Of a stretch of DNA of 64,000 bases, positions 22,252 to 32,130 are shown in pieces. How positions within the stretch are numbered: the first letter of the stretch is position 1; every line of letters begins with the position of its first letter. A model generated the notes under the pieces. It saw only the letters and a program-made list of their open reading frames with translations, searched no databases and had not been told where the DNA came from. Source of the DNA: Chondrus crispus (taxonomy: Eukaryota; Rhodophyta; Florideophyceae; Gigartinales; Gigartinaceae); the NCBI RefSeq assembly GCF_000350225.1, contig NW_005179334.1:673619-737618 (forward strand), read 5' to 3'. The translations under genes and the position numbers were made by a program.

Positions 22252-23216
22252 CGGACTTCAGTGAGTAGGAGCATGCACTTCACAAGTAAGAGGGTGCGGT
22301 TTTTGCCGGTGGGGTTGACCTGCAGGTCAATGCAGTTCTCGGCAAGGTCTTAAAAAGCAAAGGTGTATAATAGCGAGAGGCCAATCAAGGCTCGCCAAGT
22401 TCCTAAATTATTTAGCACTTTAAACTCGCTGGTGGGGATGCTCTTATACTACAGGACGCTTCCACAGTACTGTGCAAGTTGGTACCCCCCAAAGTTGAAC
22501 GGAATCAAAAAATAAATGACAAAACATCTTCTGCATCACCGCTGGACTCCATTGTAGTCTCATTCCAACCACAATCCTACCCAGTACACACTACTTGAGC
22601 CAATAGGCGTGCAGAAGATTCAACATGACTGTCATATTTGAAAAGAAATACCTGTTTGAAACCGCTATTTGTGCAAAATGGGAGCCTCCGAAAATAACAA
22701 ATCACAATTTGCGAGCCCCCTTTTTGTGATAAAGACACCCCGCTGCAGCCGTTTGTGTCGTATCAAACCCGGCTCTTGTCTGAGGGGGGAGCCCCTCAGA
22801 GCCAGGCGACACCCGTACCTAATCGCTTTTCTGGCGCCAAAACGTCTCTAGCCGTTACACGCACCAGACGCAGACGACCCATCGCGTCAGCTTGATCCTG
22901 CTCGAAACTTGCTCACTGCGCTTCTTGCGTGGCTTCCTGACTCCTCATCCTTCGCCGCTCTGCTCCGCTATACTCCGCTCCGCCCTTCTTCGCTCCGCTG
23001 TACTCCGCTACGCCCTCTTCTGCTCCGCTGAGCTCCGATACGCCCTCCTTCGGTCCGTCCTTCTCCGTTACGCGCCTCTCTGCCACTGGCTTCTCTCCTG
23101 CTCGCTTGTATGCTGCTAGCCTCTTCGCCCAGTCCTACCCCGCTCTGTCCCCATTCATTTCTTGCTTATCTGCGACTCGCCTCTCTGCCCAACCCTTTTT
23201 GCGCTTCTTGCGTGAC

Positions 23217-24458
23217 ATGAATCCATCACAGCGTCCTTCCGGTTTATTGGAAATTGACGACAGAAACCCCACCACATCGCACGATCGCACACCGCAACGT
23301 GGCCTTGCTGATGATCATCCCCAGCTGCTCGAGCCGCGTCCTGCCCCATCTACCGAACTGGACCGCAGCCCATCCATGCTCCATCCCTCTGAGGTGTTCC
23401 CGGAAAGCACTGAAGACGGTAATGCCTTCCCCCCTTCCTCTTCATATACTCCTTCCCCTGCGCCCTACCGAAGGGTTGGTGAAGTACCGTCCGTTTTCGA
23501 TTCGAGCCCTGTTCCGGAAGCTTCAGCTTCCATGCCTACCGCGGAGCCACGAGCCAGCGACACATCATCGCTGGCACCGCCCAATTCTCTCAGAAATGTT
23601 AGGGGGTCACAAAGGCTGCCCCCGAGACGCCTAGTGACTAAACGGAGGCGCAATGAAAATGGAATAAAGAAGGCAAAACGGGGAGGGAAACGGGAAAGTG
23701 GGTTTTCACAGGGAGAGACGGACAGCCTGTTGGAGCTGCTGCTGGAGCACCTGCCACTCTGCAAGGACGAATGGGAGAAAATAGCACGACTGCATGAACT
23801 CCGCTATCCTCAGCAGGGGAGAAATCCTGACTCTTTGCGCAGGAAGTTTTCTGCTCTTTGTCGTACAGTACCTCCCACTGGGGACCCCAGTATTCCCCGG
23901 GATGTTCTGAAAGCCACGGAGATAAGAAAGGAGATGACGGAGAGGGCTGATCTAGGGGACGGGGAGGAATCAGATGATCAGTACACTAACGAGTTGGGCG
24001 ACACTCTTCCGTTTTCAGCATCGCATTCAGACTCGGGAGCGCCAACGCCAGACCCGTCACCATCTCCTCTTGAAGACGACGCTTCCAGCAATGAAATATC
24101 TCGTCGCGACAGCGGTGTGGAGTTGGTGTCTCCAAGACCGCTTGTCAGAAAGCGTGGGCCGGTCAAAAAATCGGCGACTGAAGAAGACAGTCTCATGAGA
24201 ACTGTTAAGGCATGCATGGTTCAAGATCAGATAAATCGTGATGCTGAGTACAAGCAGCGCCTTATCGATCGGAGTGAGGAGCGTGAGCGTAGGGAAGAGG
24301 AGCGCAGAATCCGTGAGCAAGAACGTGCCGACGAGCGCGAACGCAGAGCGGAAGAAAGGGAGCGTAGCGAGCGGATGACTAATATGCTTATGCTAGCTTT
24401 TCTCGGTAAGGGTGCTACTGATTTAATCACCCAGAACACAAAAACTAAGGACAGCTAG
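23217..24458 (+). CDS. Harbinger-2 ORF1: Myb/trihelix-like DNA-binding protein
   Basis: 413 codons from the ATG at 23217; an upstream open extension lacks an ATG. The N-terminal 130 residues are Ser/Pro-rich. A basic nuclear-localisation-like patch (KRRRNENGIKKAKRGGKR, about residues 141-158) precedes a Myb/SANT-like module (FSQGETDSLLELLLEHL... EEW-type tryptophan at DEWEKIA, about 162-240). An acidic linker and an Arg/Glu-rich coiled coil (REEERRIREQERADERERRA) follow to the end. In Harbinger systems this partner binds DNA and assists the transposase. It is the only ORF1 of the three elements here that is uninterrupted. Its convergent partner ends 14 bp away. Confidence 0.75.
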   Translation: MNPSQRPSGLLEIDDRNPTTSHDRTPQRGLADDHPQLLEPRPAPSTELDRSPSMLHPSEVFPESTEDGNAFPPSSSYTPSPAPYRRVGEVPSVFDSSPVPEASASMPTAEPRASDTSSLAPPNSLRNVRGSQRLPPRRLVTKRRRNENGIKKAKRGGKRESGFSQGETDSLLELLLEHLPLCKDEWEKIARLHELRYPQQGRNPDSLRRKFSALCRTVPPTGDPSIPRDVLKATEIRKEMTERADLGDGEESDDQYTNELGDTLPFSASHSDSGAPTPDPSPSPLEDDASSNEISRRDSGVELVSPRPLVRKRGPVKKSATEEDSLMRTVKACMVQDQINRDAEYKQRLIDRSEERERREEERRIREQERADERERRAEERERSERMTNMLMLAFLGKGATDLITQNTKTKDS

Positions 24459-24471
24459 TGTGAATATGGAT

Positions 24472-25709
24472 CTAGTTTTGCAAGATGTGGTTTGACTCCA
24501 CGCTCAAGTGAGGCATATATGAATGTAGTATTTGATTGATGCCGACTAGCCGAGACCGCAAGTTGTATAGGAGCACCATGCACATGAGTACAACTTTTCG
24601 CTCACCTCTTTCTTCGTAAATAAATCGGTCTTTGAGCCTCGGAAAGGTCCCTTGAAATGCCCTCATACCCCATTCTGATGCTTGACGGGCGGACGTTGCC
24701 TGTCTGAGTGTCATGATGGATTCGATGGTCCCATCGCTTCCGACAACGCAGTCTTGTGCAGACTTAATTAAAAATGGATAGTGGGTCCTTGAGAATGCTG
24801 AGTCGACTACACATTGCCCTCCGTGCTCATCGAAAGCTTCTTTGAGCTTGTTGTATATTTTTCCCCATTCAGCTACTGTGGAGTCGTGCATTGACCCGGG
24901 GGCATTTATTGCACAAGCAATAACTGCACCATCTGGAGAGAAGACGAAAACATTTGAGACGTAGTGATCATGCTTCCATCCATTATAAAACATGTTCTGT
25001 ATAATGTAGTCACCCGACTGTTCCAAGTACAATTTGAGGCCATCTGCCACACAATAAACGTCCTTCAACATAGAGTACTTTGTCCTAAACGCCGTCTGGA
25101 AGCGTTCAACGTCTGTGGCCGTCGGCATTGTGATCCTGGCCATAGCGTTTTCTTTAAGTACTTTTAGAAGAATTCGACGACCGAAACGGAGAAAAACAGA
25201 ACACACCGAGCCTGTGATTCCAAACATCAGACAAAGAACGAACTCAGCACCTCTTGTTCGGTGCCAAGTCAGGATCAATCCTAAAAACAATGAGCAGCAG
25301 ACATGCTCCGGGGACGCCCTAGACTGACTGTAGAGTGCAGAGGACGAATGTTTCCATCCGACGAGTAGGGCCTGAATCCATAGTAAAATGGCGCAAATAG
25401 TCTTAGTAAGAATTGAAACGCACGGTTGTCAAAACCTGTGAGGGTTATAAGCGACTGATCGCAACCCGAACCGAGCACAACTGCGAAAGTGGAAAGGCTA
25501 GGGGATTGAAGGGCTCTGCGTCGCATGCGCCTGTCGCTGCGTCTCTGGCCCTCCAAAGACAGGCGATGACGAAATGCTATCTGCTGGTTGCGACGGTTAT
25601 TGAGGAGTAATGCTAGAAGGGCTGTCGTGAAGACGGACATTTTGAGCGCATAGCGAAGAGAAGGAGGCACTGTGGGACTCATGCTCGTACGTATACTGCT
25701 GACGAGCAT
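24472..25709 (-). pseudogene. Harbinger-2 DDE transposase, single frameshift
   Basis: The ATG at 25709 starts a frame to 25281 (DUF4371-like N-terminal helices not identified). A one-base shift near 25285 passes the reading to a second frame ending at 24472. The catalytic residues are visible: Asp in YCVADGLKLYLE (about 25040), Asp in APGSMHDSTVAEW (about 24890) and Glu in ASEWGMRAFQGTFPRL (about 24660). This is a DDE_Tnp_4-type nuclease. With one shift as the only lesion it is the least decayed Harbinger transposase here apart from the third. A sequencing indel is possible. Confidence 0.75.
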
Positions 25710-25934
25710 TTGCTATAAACACACTTTGCTACTCGGAATTTTCGCAGGCATGCAGTATCAAATTGTCTTGTCTGGAGCAAATAGGTACCGAAGCAAAATG
25801 CGATTTTCGGATACTCCCAATTGCACCTGAGAATTGAACAGCCAAATGGTTGGCCACTGCAAACAAAATGCAAACCTTTTTCTCAAAAATGTCTTTCCTG
25901 ACATTGAAGGCGCTGATCTGTCAACTCCATTTCG

Positions 25935-27721
25935 TTAACTGTTTTGTGCTGCCTTCCGTGCAGCAAATTCCCGTTTTGCAGCAATGAGTCTCCGCTCCGA
26001 CTGCCGTCTCAATGGCATGGGACGAACAGAAACGTTTGGGACGCTGTACATAAGAACTCGGGCATGTAACGAACGCTTCTCGAATTCTAATCGAGCATTT
26101 ATTGTGCGTTCGTATGCTATTGCGTCCTTTTCGGCTTTTTCTGCTTCCTTCCGACTTTTTTCCGCCCGCTTCGCAGTATTAAAAACATCTCGCTCCCTCG
26201 CCATTCTTAGCGCCTCGCTCGAGGTGAGCCATAAGCCATTTGTGCCATCGACAAAACCATTTTGCAGAACAACAGGTCGGAAACCTATCAATTGACGCTG
26301 TTTTGTCCGTTTCTCGTCGATAATTTTTCAATATCCTGTAGTGTAGCAAGCTTATTGGCGTGTTCAGAGGACAGCGATCGTGGTGTGTTGGTAAGACTTC
26401 TCCAATCAAGAGGATGGACGCCGGATTCTGCAAAACTGGACGTTATGTTCGATCTTGTAAAAGCCTTTTCGTATGCTGTTCTCACGAGTTTCAAGAAATC
26501 AAACACATCGAATTCGTTGTGGCTCATTGGCGACGACAGACATTACACAAGGTCTCGCAGGTGTGCTTTAAATGGACTGAAGACTCCCACATTAAGCGTC
26601 TGAGAAACTCCACTTGTATGCGCCGGCAACGCATAAACAATTATGCCACCCTCCTCCAACATTTGTAAAGCCCTGAATCTCATATGGCAACGATAACCCT
26701 CCAAAAGCAAAAGTACTTTCCTCCCTTGAGTCGTCAACTCTTTGCAATCGCCAACAAAAAGTTTTGCCCAGTTGTAAAAGTTCACATAATCAACTCCAGC
26801 TACATCCTCTTTCACAGTCACAATACTGTTTTTGGGCAACAATCTGCAAACGTTTCCATTATCTCGCCACTGTCGTTGCCATCAACAACTCTGTATTTGA
26901 GGCGTTTCCCTTTCAACAAAAAAAGACAGCGACCAACACAACCACTTGCGAAAGTGACGTGCATCATTTTCACACGTTCGATGTTCTTAAATTCAGGGGA
27001 GCGAAGCTGTGCCCGAGTCGCTTGAGTGACGAAACGTTTTCGACGGTCGGACTGGATGCAATCCTTGTTCGGGGAAATTCTTGTTTCGTCAAGGTTGGCG
27101 ATTCGATACTTATCAATTTTGTGTACATCTATGATGCGGGAAACTTCCAAAACGTTGGTGATTAGAGTGTCAGCATTACACACTTTGAGCCTCACCTCTT
27201 GTTCCTTACTGCATCGTCGAAAGCTGATAGAGTCAGAGTGGCGTTCAATAAAAGTTTTTAAGAAGCGTCGGCCAGGTCTGCAATTGATAAAGGGGAGCTT
27301 CGCACGACGCTCTACCGGTAGAGATTGAACAAGCATCTGCACTGCATCGACCATGTCCTCTCGACCGAGTGGGAATCTTCTTGATGAGTACTTGTTGATG
27401 AGTTCCACGATGAAGTTTTCTTCTTCGCTGTGAAGATATGTCCGCGATAATGTCCTCTGGACACGATGGAATCTTTCTGTACTGGTATTGGAAAGTAGAT
27501 AGTGGAAGTCCAGCTATTGTAGCAGCTTTCCTGCGACTGGCGCCGTGCCTGTCGACCGCAGCGACGGCCTTTTCAAAGCGTCGGCCTGCCTCTGATACTG
27601 TTCGCGACCTTCCTATTCCTGCCAGTGTGTTGTTTTGGAGACGAGCTGGTCGCTCGAGTTTGCATTTACTTGCAATGCGCGGCGTCATGTAGGTTTTTAT
27701 TGCATCACCAAATCCGAACAT
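25935..27721 (-). pseudogene. pogo/Jerky-type transposase, multiply disrupted
   Basis: Minus-strand pieces in order: N-terminal helix-turn-helix (RRKAATIAGLPLSTFQYQYR, about 27535-27480), DNA-binding and core start (27408-26818, with the first Asp in ANLDETRISPNKD), then LLLEGYRCHMRF and LPAHTSGVSQTLNVGVF (26842-26543), then a C-terminal basic coiled coil (26291-25935). At least three frame changes separate them. Two of the three catalytic acids are replaced: the usual DG becomes EG in LLLEGYRCH, and the final QPLDV becomes QTLNV. It is dead by both frame and active site. It belongs to the element at 22474-29452. Confidence 0.75.
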
Positions 27722-27892
27722 GGTGACAAAAGGGCCCTGTTTGCAATTCGCGCGAAGCTACGCCGAGTTAAACATTAACATTTCAGGATTGCCATCAATC
27801 TGATCGTTTTTGGCATTATGTTAAATCTTGGATATAAAATTCACTTTTAGTTTTGTTCAACAACGGGTTAAAGTGTTCAACTTTGGGGGGTA

Positions 27893-29442
27893 CAGTGGTG
27901 GCAATAATTCTAAAGCACCTCCCTCCAAAATTGCACATTGTCAGAAAAATGAAACAATTTCGCACTATTCAGTGCCTCACTCCCACATGCCTTTTCCACA
28001 CTGAAAACGAATCAGAAATATGTTTTAAAGATATTTTAAAACTGTGTACTGTAGAACGCATTTATTGATTAACGGATGGCAAGAGTTATAAAGCACCGAC
28101 ACAGTACTTCCAAACAAAATTACTCAGTACTTTTTTCGCGCCCTTTGTACTTAGGACTTCAATGCATCTCTTCTGCATTGACTTGATGAGATTTTCAAGC
28201 ACATCCTCACCAATGGCATCCCAGGAATCCACCACACATTTTTGGAGCTCACCCACGTCTCGAAACTGCCTCTTACTGTGATATACCTTGCCCGCTAATA
28301 TCGCCCAGAGGTCCTCGATAGGGCTCAGGTCTGGGCTTTTAGCAGGCCAGTCCATCACCACAATATTTTACTCGTTAAACCACTCTTGAACTGCATATGC
28401 GCGATGAATGTTTGCGCCTTCTTGCTGAAACACCCAGTTTTCTCCGAGTTCTTGATCTGCAAAAGGTAGGAGATAGTCTTCTAGCGTTTGCTTGTACATT
28501 ACAGCGTTTTTGGTGCCGTTTAAAACGGCCAACTCGCATTTTTTGTTCCAGCAAATGCTCCCCACACCATCAAAGAACCTCCACCGTTTTGTCTCTTTGA
28601 AAAAAGTCTTTCATCACGGCGCAAGTCATGTCAATAATAGGCAAAACCATCTGGACCGTCTAGGCTAAATTTCTTTTCATCACTCCATACGACATTGTCC
28701 AGTCACAAATGTTCCACGTGACTTTCTCCTTGGCCCATGCAATTCGTTTTTGCATGTGGTGTGGCTTCATCAAGGGAGCCCTTAACATCCTTTTGTTACG
28801 CAAATTGGGCTCCGCTTGAAGAATCTGCCTCAGTCTTTGTGCTTTAACTGGTAACCTGAGAGCCTTGCATATTTCCGTTGACGTAGATTCTCCCTTTGAA
28901 GCCATACGAATGGCTGCACGTCTGGCCGTTGTTGATATCTCTGCACGTCTCCCTGACCTCCTCGCAACCCCGTATTGTCCCGGATTACGCAAGTAGTTCT
29001 GAACTACTGCTCTGCTTCTTCCGAGCTCCAACGCTACAGCGGAGTCAGTCCATAATGCCTTTTTAAATGCCGAAAATTTTCCTTTTTCGATTGTGGTCAA
29101 GGAGCGCCCGCGAGGCATGATTGAGAAGCCTGGTTGTCGAAGCACTGGCAGAGTTGAGGTCTCTACTAAGTGATGGTATACTGGTTACGGGTTTCGCGGC
29201 ATTACCGTTCTCTTTTCTTGCCTAGACAATGCATACTGTGAAAGTGCTTTATACATATTGCCATCCCATAATCAATAAATGCGTTCTACAGTACACAGTT
29301 TTAAAGTATCTTTAAAACGGTTTCCTGATTCGTTTTCAGCGTGGAAAAGGCATGTGGGAGTGAGGCACTGAATGGTGCGAAATCGTTTCATTGGCTGACA
29401 ATGTGCAATTTCGGAGGTGCTTTATAATTATTGCCACCACTG
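27893..29442. mobile_element. Tc1/mariner-type element (1550 bp) with ~180-bp inverted repeats
   Basis: Starts CAGTGGTGGCAATAATT and ends AATTATTGCCACCACTG, with TA on each side (27891-27892, 29443-29444). The inverted repeats extend to about 28070 and from about 29268, nearly identical (both contain ATAAATGCGTTCTACAGTA or its complement). It is inserted at the TA inside the right terminal repeat of the pogo/Jerky-type element, so it is the younger insertion. Confidence 0.9.
28086..29118 (-). pseudogene. Tc1-like transposase, broken
   Basis: The ATG at 29118 gives MPRGRSLTTIEKGKF, a Tc1 N-terminal helix-turn-helix pair, then ARRSGR and a second HTH to about 28710. A missing base shifts the frame at WSDEKKF (first Asp, about 28675). 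A TGA then falls where Trp of YYWHD is expected, and another stop lies at 28366-28368. The last frame holds DWPAKSPDLSPIEDLW (third catalytic acid, Glu, intact). The second acid is changed: FQQDGA is FQQEGA. Length and order match Tc1 transposases (about 340 residues). Non-functional. Confidence 0.85.
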
Positions 29443-29658
29443 TACCAACTTGTACGCACTGTGTTGTAGTTTTACTGTTCCCGTGCGATTCTCTGCTCTG
29501 AGCTCGGCGCACGTGAAATATGCTTGTACTGGCTGCATGCGGACAGAGGGTGACAATGTATTACCGTACAGTAGAGATAATTTCTGAGCATAATAACACC
29601 GCGGATTCATTCCGAGTCAAGTCTACCCTTCGAAGGGTAGTACGTGAGAACACGATTG

Positions 29659-30450
29659 ATGGCTCCGCGGGAGTGTTTCGTGTTTCAGGGTATTCCCCCG
29701 CTAAGATTCTCTTCACAGTTCAGTGGGGTTTCAATTCGCAATCCTCAACAGCATGCCCCGTTAACGTTCTCCTCCCGAAACGCCAGGGCAAGCACTTCTC
29801 ATCCGGCTTGTATCCTGCGATTGTCTGGTAGTCTTACCCGGACCAACTCCAGTAAGCGCTGCACCGACAAGAACAATTTCGGACCAAGAACCGGAAATGA
29901 AGCTCGCTCGCCCCGGAAGCGATGTATCACTCGGCTCGGAAGCACACAACCTCCTGGCGAAAGTCGAAGGCGACTGTTTCTCACCCACCTTGCCTCGTAT
30001 ATTTGTTTCATGGCCCTAATATCACCAAGCCCCGTGAGGGCTGTACCTCCCAGAACAATATTCGACGAAGAACGAGAAATGAACGAGAGGGCGAAAAAAG
30101 AGTTTGAAAACGCTCGAAACGACGCGCTTCGGGCGGGGTTTGAGGCCGTGCACAAAGCTCGAGAGCAGCTCGACGACTTGCAAGCATTGATTGAGGACGA
30201 AAATTGGGGTGGTGTAAGGCAGTTCACGAGACTTTTCAATAACTCGGTTGAGAGGGAGGGAATGGAGGCGATTGCATCAAAGTTACCTGAGAAATCTGAC
30301 CGTATGGCCGCCCTCGAAGTAGCGCGAGGCATGACGAGTAGTTTGATTCAAATTGATCGTTGTGCGCTGCAGAAAGATAGGACCAAAGCGATACTGGGCG
30401 TTGACGAGGTCCGCAAGGCTATATCTCGCTTTGAGTCATTCAAACCCTGA
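29659..30450 (+). CDS. Putative plastid thylakoid-lumen protein, PsbQ-like
   Basis: 263 codons from the ATG at 29659. The first ~100 residues are Ser/Arg-rich and low in acids, as in a plastid transit peptide. A hydrophobic segment follows basic residues (RRRLFLTHLASYICFMALI) and ends in SPVRA, a typical lumenal cleavage site. The mature part (about 150 residues) is highly charged and helical (FENARNDALRAGFEAVHKAR, then LIEDENWGGVRQFTRLF). Size and helix pattern fit the PsbQ/PsbQ'-type extrinsic proteins that stabilise photosystem II, but I infer this from architecture and not from a diagnostic motif. It converges on the SDR gene 76 bp away. Another lumenal helical protein is the main alternative. 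Confidence 0.5.
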   Translation: MAPRECFVFQGIPPLRFSSQFSGVSIRNPQQHAPLTFSSRNARASTSHPACILRLSGSLTRTNSSKRCTDKNNFGPRTGNEARSPRKRCITRLGSTQPPGESRRRLFLTHLASYICFMALISPSPVRAVPPRTIFDEEREMNERAKKEFENARNDALRAGFEAVHKAREQLDDLQALIEDENWGGVRQFTRLFNNSVEREGMEAIASKLPEKSDRMAALEVARGMTSSLIQIDRCALQKDRTKAILGVDEVRKAISRFESFKP

Positions 30451-30526
30451 ACTACAGTCCAGAATGCAGACTGCACATATAGAAGCAGAGAGCCCAGGCC
30501 CGAGGTGGTATAGCATCAGTCGTTTA

Positions 30527-31366
30527 CTACCATGAGATCTCCTTGCCCTCCCGTAGAAAGACGCCGGTTTTACACGGCTTCGAAGCCACAAGAACGGAAG
30601 CCAATCTCCAAACAGCGTCCTCTGGTGAGATGAGAATAGCATCAAAATCAGCCATTTCCGTATCGACATCTCCGGGACATACAGATACAAAGGCCACTTC
30701 AGGGCTTTGTAGTCGTTCCTGTCGGCGACTTGCGAACCTTGTATATCCGTTTAGCAGCGCTTTTGACAACTTGTAAGCTGGCTGCCCGTTGTAAATGAGC
30801 TCATCGATCGGAATCCCGAAGGAGTCGTCCAGGATATTGTTGGCGATACTCTCCACTTCTCGTATGAGCTGAATGGTTGAGTTACAAGCTTCCAATCGCT
30901 CCAGTCGGGGTTTTAGGGACTCTGAAAAGAAAAGAAGCTCCCCATCCCCAGATGAGATGTTGACCACTCGTGGATATTTGAGTGATTGTTGAAGTAACGG
31001 AAGCAAACTCTCGGTGAGGCGCACGGAGGCGAAAAAATTCACTTGCAAAACCGAATTCCAATAGGAGGCGGACTTTGCTGTGTCACCAGGATGATCAGGA
31101 CAACTTGCAGCATTGTTGACGAGGACATCGATGCATGGGAGATTGTCGAGAAGATAATGGCAGAAAGCCTCAAGGCTGTCTTCGTCAGCGAGATCCAGTC
31201 TTAAGTGTCTTATATCGAAATTGCATGATTTAGGGGCAGGTGCGCGTTGGCCAGCTATCACTAAATACCCTTGTGCAGATAGGTGTGAGGCGAGGGCTCT
31301 TCCCAACCCCCTTGACGCTCCAGTTACCACGGCTATTGGGCGCGTGCCATAGCTCGATTTGGGCAT
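30527..31366 (-). CDS. Short-chain dehydrogenase/reductase
   Basis: 279 residues from the ATG at 31366. Classical SDR landmarks are in order: nucleotide-binding TGASRGLG (15-22), NNA (84-86), catalytic Ser in NISSG (137-140) and YKLSK (Tyr198, Lys202). C-terminal SVCPGDVDTEM matches the PG motif that follows the active site. The inserted ~40 residues between Ser and Tyr resemble carbonyl-reductase-like SDRs. NADP preference is suggested by the basic residue after the Gly motif but not proven; substrate unknown. No transit peptide is visible, so probably cytosolic. It is a single exon and ends 76 bp from the PsbQ-like gene. Confidence 0.85.
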   Translation of the reverse strand: MPKSSYGTRPIAVVTGASRGLGRALASHLSAQGYLVIAGQRAPAPKSCNFDIRHLRLDLADEDSLEAFCHYLLDNLPCIDVLVNNAASCPDHPGDTAKSASYWNSVLQVNFFASVRLTESLLPLLQQSLKYPRVVNISSGDGELLFFSESLKPRLERLEACNSTIQLIREVESIANNILDDSFGIPIDELIYNGQPAYKLSKALLNGYTRFASRRQERLQSPEVAFVSVCPGDVDTEMADFDAILISPEDAVWRLASVLVASKPCKTGVFLREGKEISW

Positions 31367-31629
31367 TACACAAATGTACTTCCCATTCGGAAATGAAAAC
31401 GAGAATATAGGTCGAGTATAAGAGCCTAGTATGTGCGACGGATAATTCTCGATATTGAAAGTGGAATGGATGCGGCATGGGATTGAGGTACGTACTACTG
31501 TAGACGGGAGTTGGGAGTCAAGGAATGAACAAGGACCCGTTTTTCGATATGCTTTATTGATCAGGGATCGAGTGAAGTGTGGGATTCAGACAAAAAATAA
31601 AGGAAATAAATGAAACAGACGCATTAACG

Positions 31630-32130
31630 CTGTCCGCGAAGTCACGAAAACGCGTGTTTTGGCGGCGAGTTTGCTCGGATTTTCTAAACGTAAATTCTTA
31701 AACAACGCGTTTGGCAAAACTCACAGCATACCGAAAACTCGGGGCACGTGAGTTTTCTACGAGTTTTACATCCGCCTGATCACAGCAGTGCCGGATCGAC
31801 CCGTCTTGACGGAAAACGAAGTGGGTTTTCCGTTCTTTTCATCGGCACAAACGAGCCTCAGACTGCATGGGTTGTATCGATATGCGTCATGGACGCCCCT
31901 ATCGGTTCATATGCGCAGAGTCCATCAATGGATCAAAGCGCGACAGGATCTGCCACAGATGCCGCCGAAGCAACCGCGAAAGATAGACAATTAGAAGCTT
32001 CTAAAAAGCGGTCCTCTCCAAACGGCCCCCCTTAGTCTATCAAGAGGACGAAACACATCGCCCTTTCGACTGAGAACCTTTCTATCCTTATGGAGAGCTA
32101 CAATATTCGCTTCAGCGAGTATTCGCGCAT
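31630..32130 (+). repeat. Dispersed ~490-bp repeat, copy 1
   Basis: By eye about 90% identical to the reverse complement of 51480-51945. Both carry an open frame with SHPPDHSSAGSTR (LHPPDHSS here), MDAPI...SPS(M/I)DQSA, then KKRSSPNGPP and IKRTKHIALSTENLSIL. Here a TAG follows NGPP; the other copy has CAG at that place but is shifted earlier by a 7-bp deletion. It looks like a fragment of a duplicated gene or transposon ORF with a basic, nuclear-type tail. No family recognised. Confidence 0.7.

Larger units (their letters stand above)
19373..22443. mobile_element. PIF/Harbinger element 1 (3071 bp)
   Basis: The ends are inverted repeats: GAGCATTCCCACCGGTGAGG at 19373 and its imperfect complement ending GGTGGGGATGCTC at 22443. 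A TTA trinucleotide is duplicated on both sides (19370-19372, 22444-22446), the normal PIF/Harbinger target. Inside are two converging genes, a Myb/NAM-like ORF1 on the plus strand and a DDE transposase on the minus strand, the classic Harbinger pair. Both are disrupted. The target TTA is the one inside the terminal TTATACTACA of LTR copy D. Confidence 0.85.
18703..22453 (+). repeat. LTR-like repeat, copy D, split by Harbinger-1
   Basis: LTR sequence runs from 18703 to 19372, where the ...GGGGTTA of its terminus is interrupted. After Harbinger-1 the remaining TACTACA (22447-22453) completes the expected end TTATACTACA. Its 5' start is degenerate: no TGTAGTATAA is visible at the junction with copy C. 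Copies C and D as a tandem pair suggest LTR-LTR recombination or one insertion into another. Confidence 0.7.
22680..25818. mobile_element. PIF/Harbinger-type element 2 (3139 bp), nested
   Basis: Inverted termini GGGAGCCTCCGAAAAT (22680) and ATTTTCGGATACTCCC (ending 25818) are flanked by AAT on both sides (22677-22679, 25819-25821). Removing it restores GTGCAAAATTGCAC. It encodes converging genes, a Myb-like ORF1 (+) and DDE transposase (-), as in the other Harbinger elements, but its termini differ from theirs (GGGAG versus GAGCA), so it is a separate family. Confidence 0.75.
22474..29452. mobile_element. pogo/Jerky-type element carrying two nested elements
   Basis: The left terminal repeat GCAAGTTGGTACCCCCCAAA (22474 onward, continuing to GTTGAAC) matches exactly the complement of the right repeat GTTCAACTTTGGGGGGTA, which is split. 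The first part lies at 27875-27892 and the remainder (CCAACTTG...) resumes at 29445 after the Tc1-like element. Harbinger-2 (22680-25818) sits near the left end. Without the guests the element would be about 2.3 kb, a normal size for pogo elements. TA lies outside the right end and TG outside the left, so the TA duplication has one mutated base. Exact outer ends are uncertain by a few bases. Confidence 0.7.

Noticed and set aside
22474..29452. One giant composite transposon with Harbinger, pogo and Tc1 genes acting together
   Set aside because: Each guest has its own ends and target duplication, so this is nesting and not a single multi-gene element.
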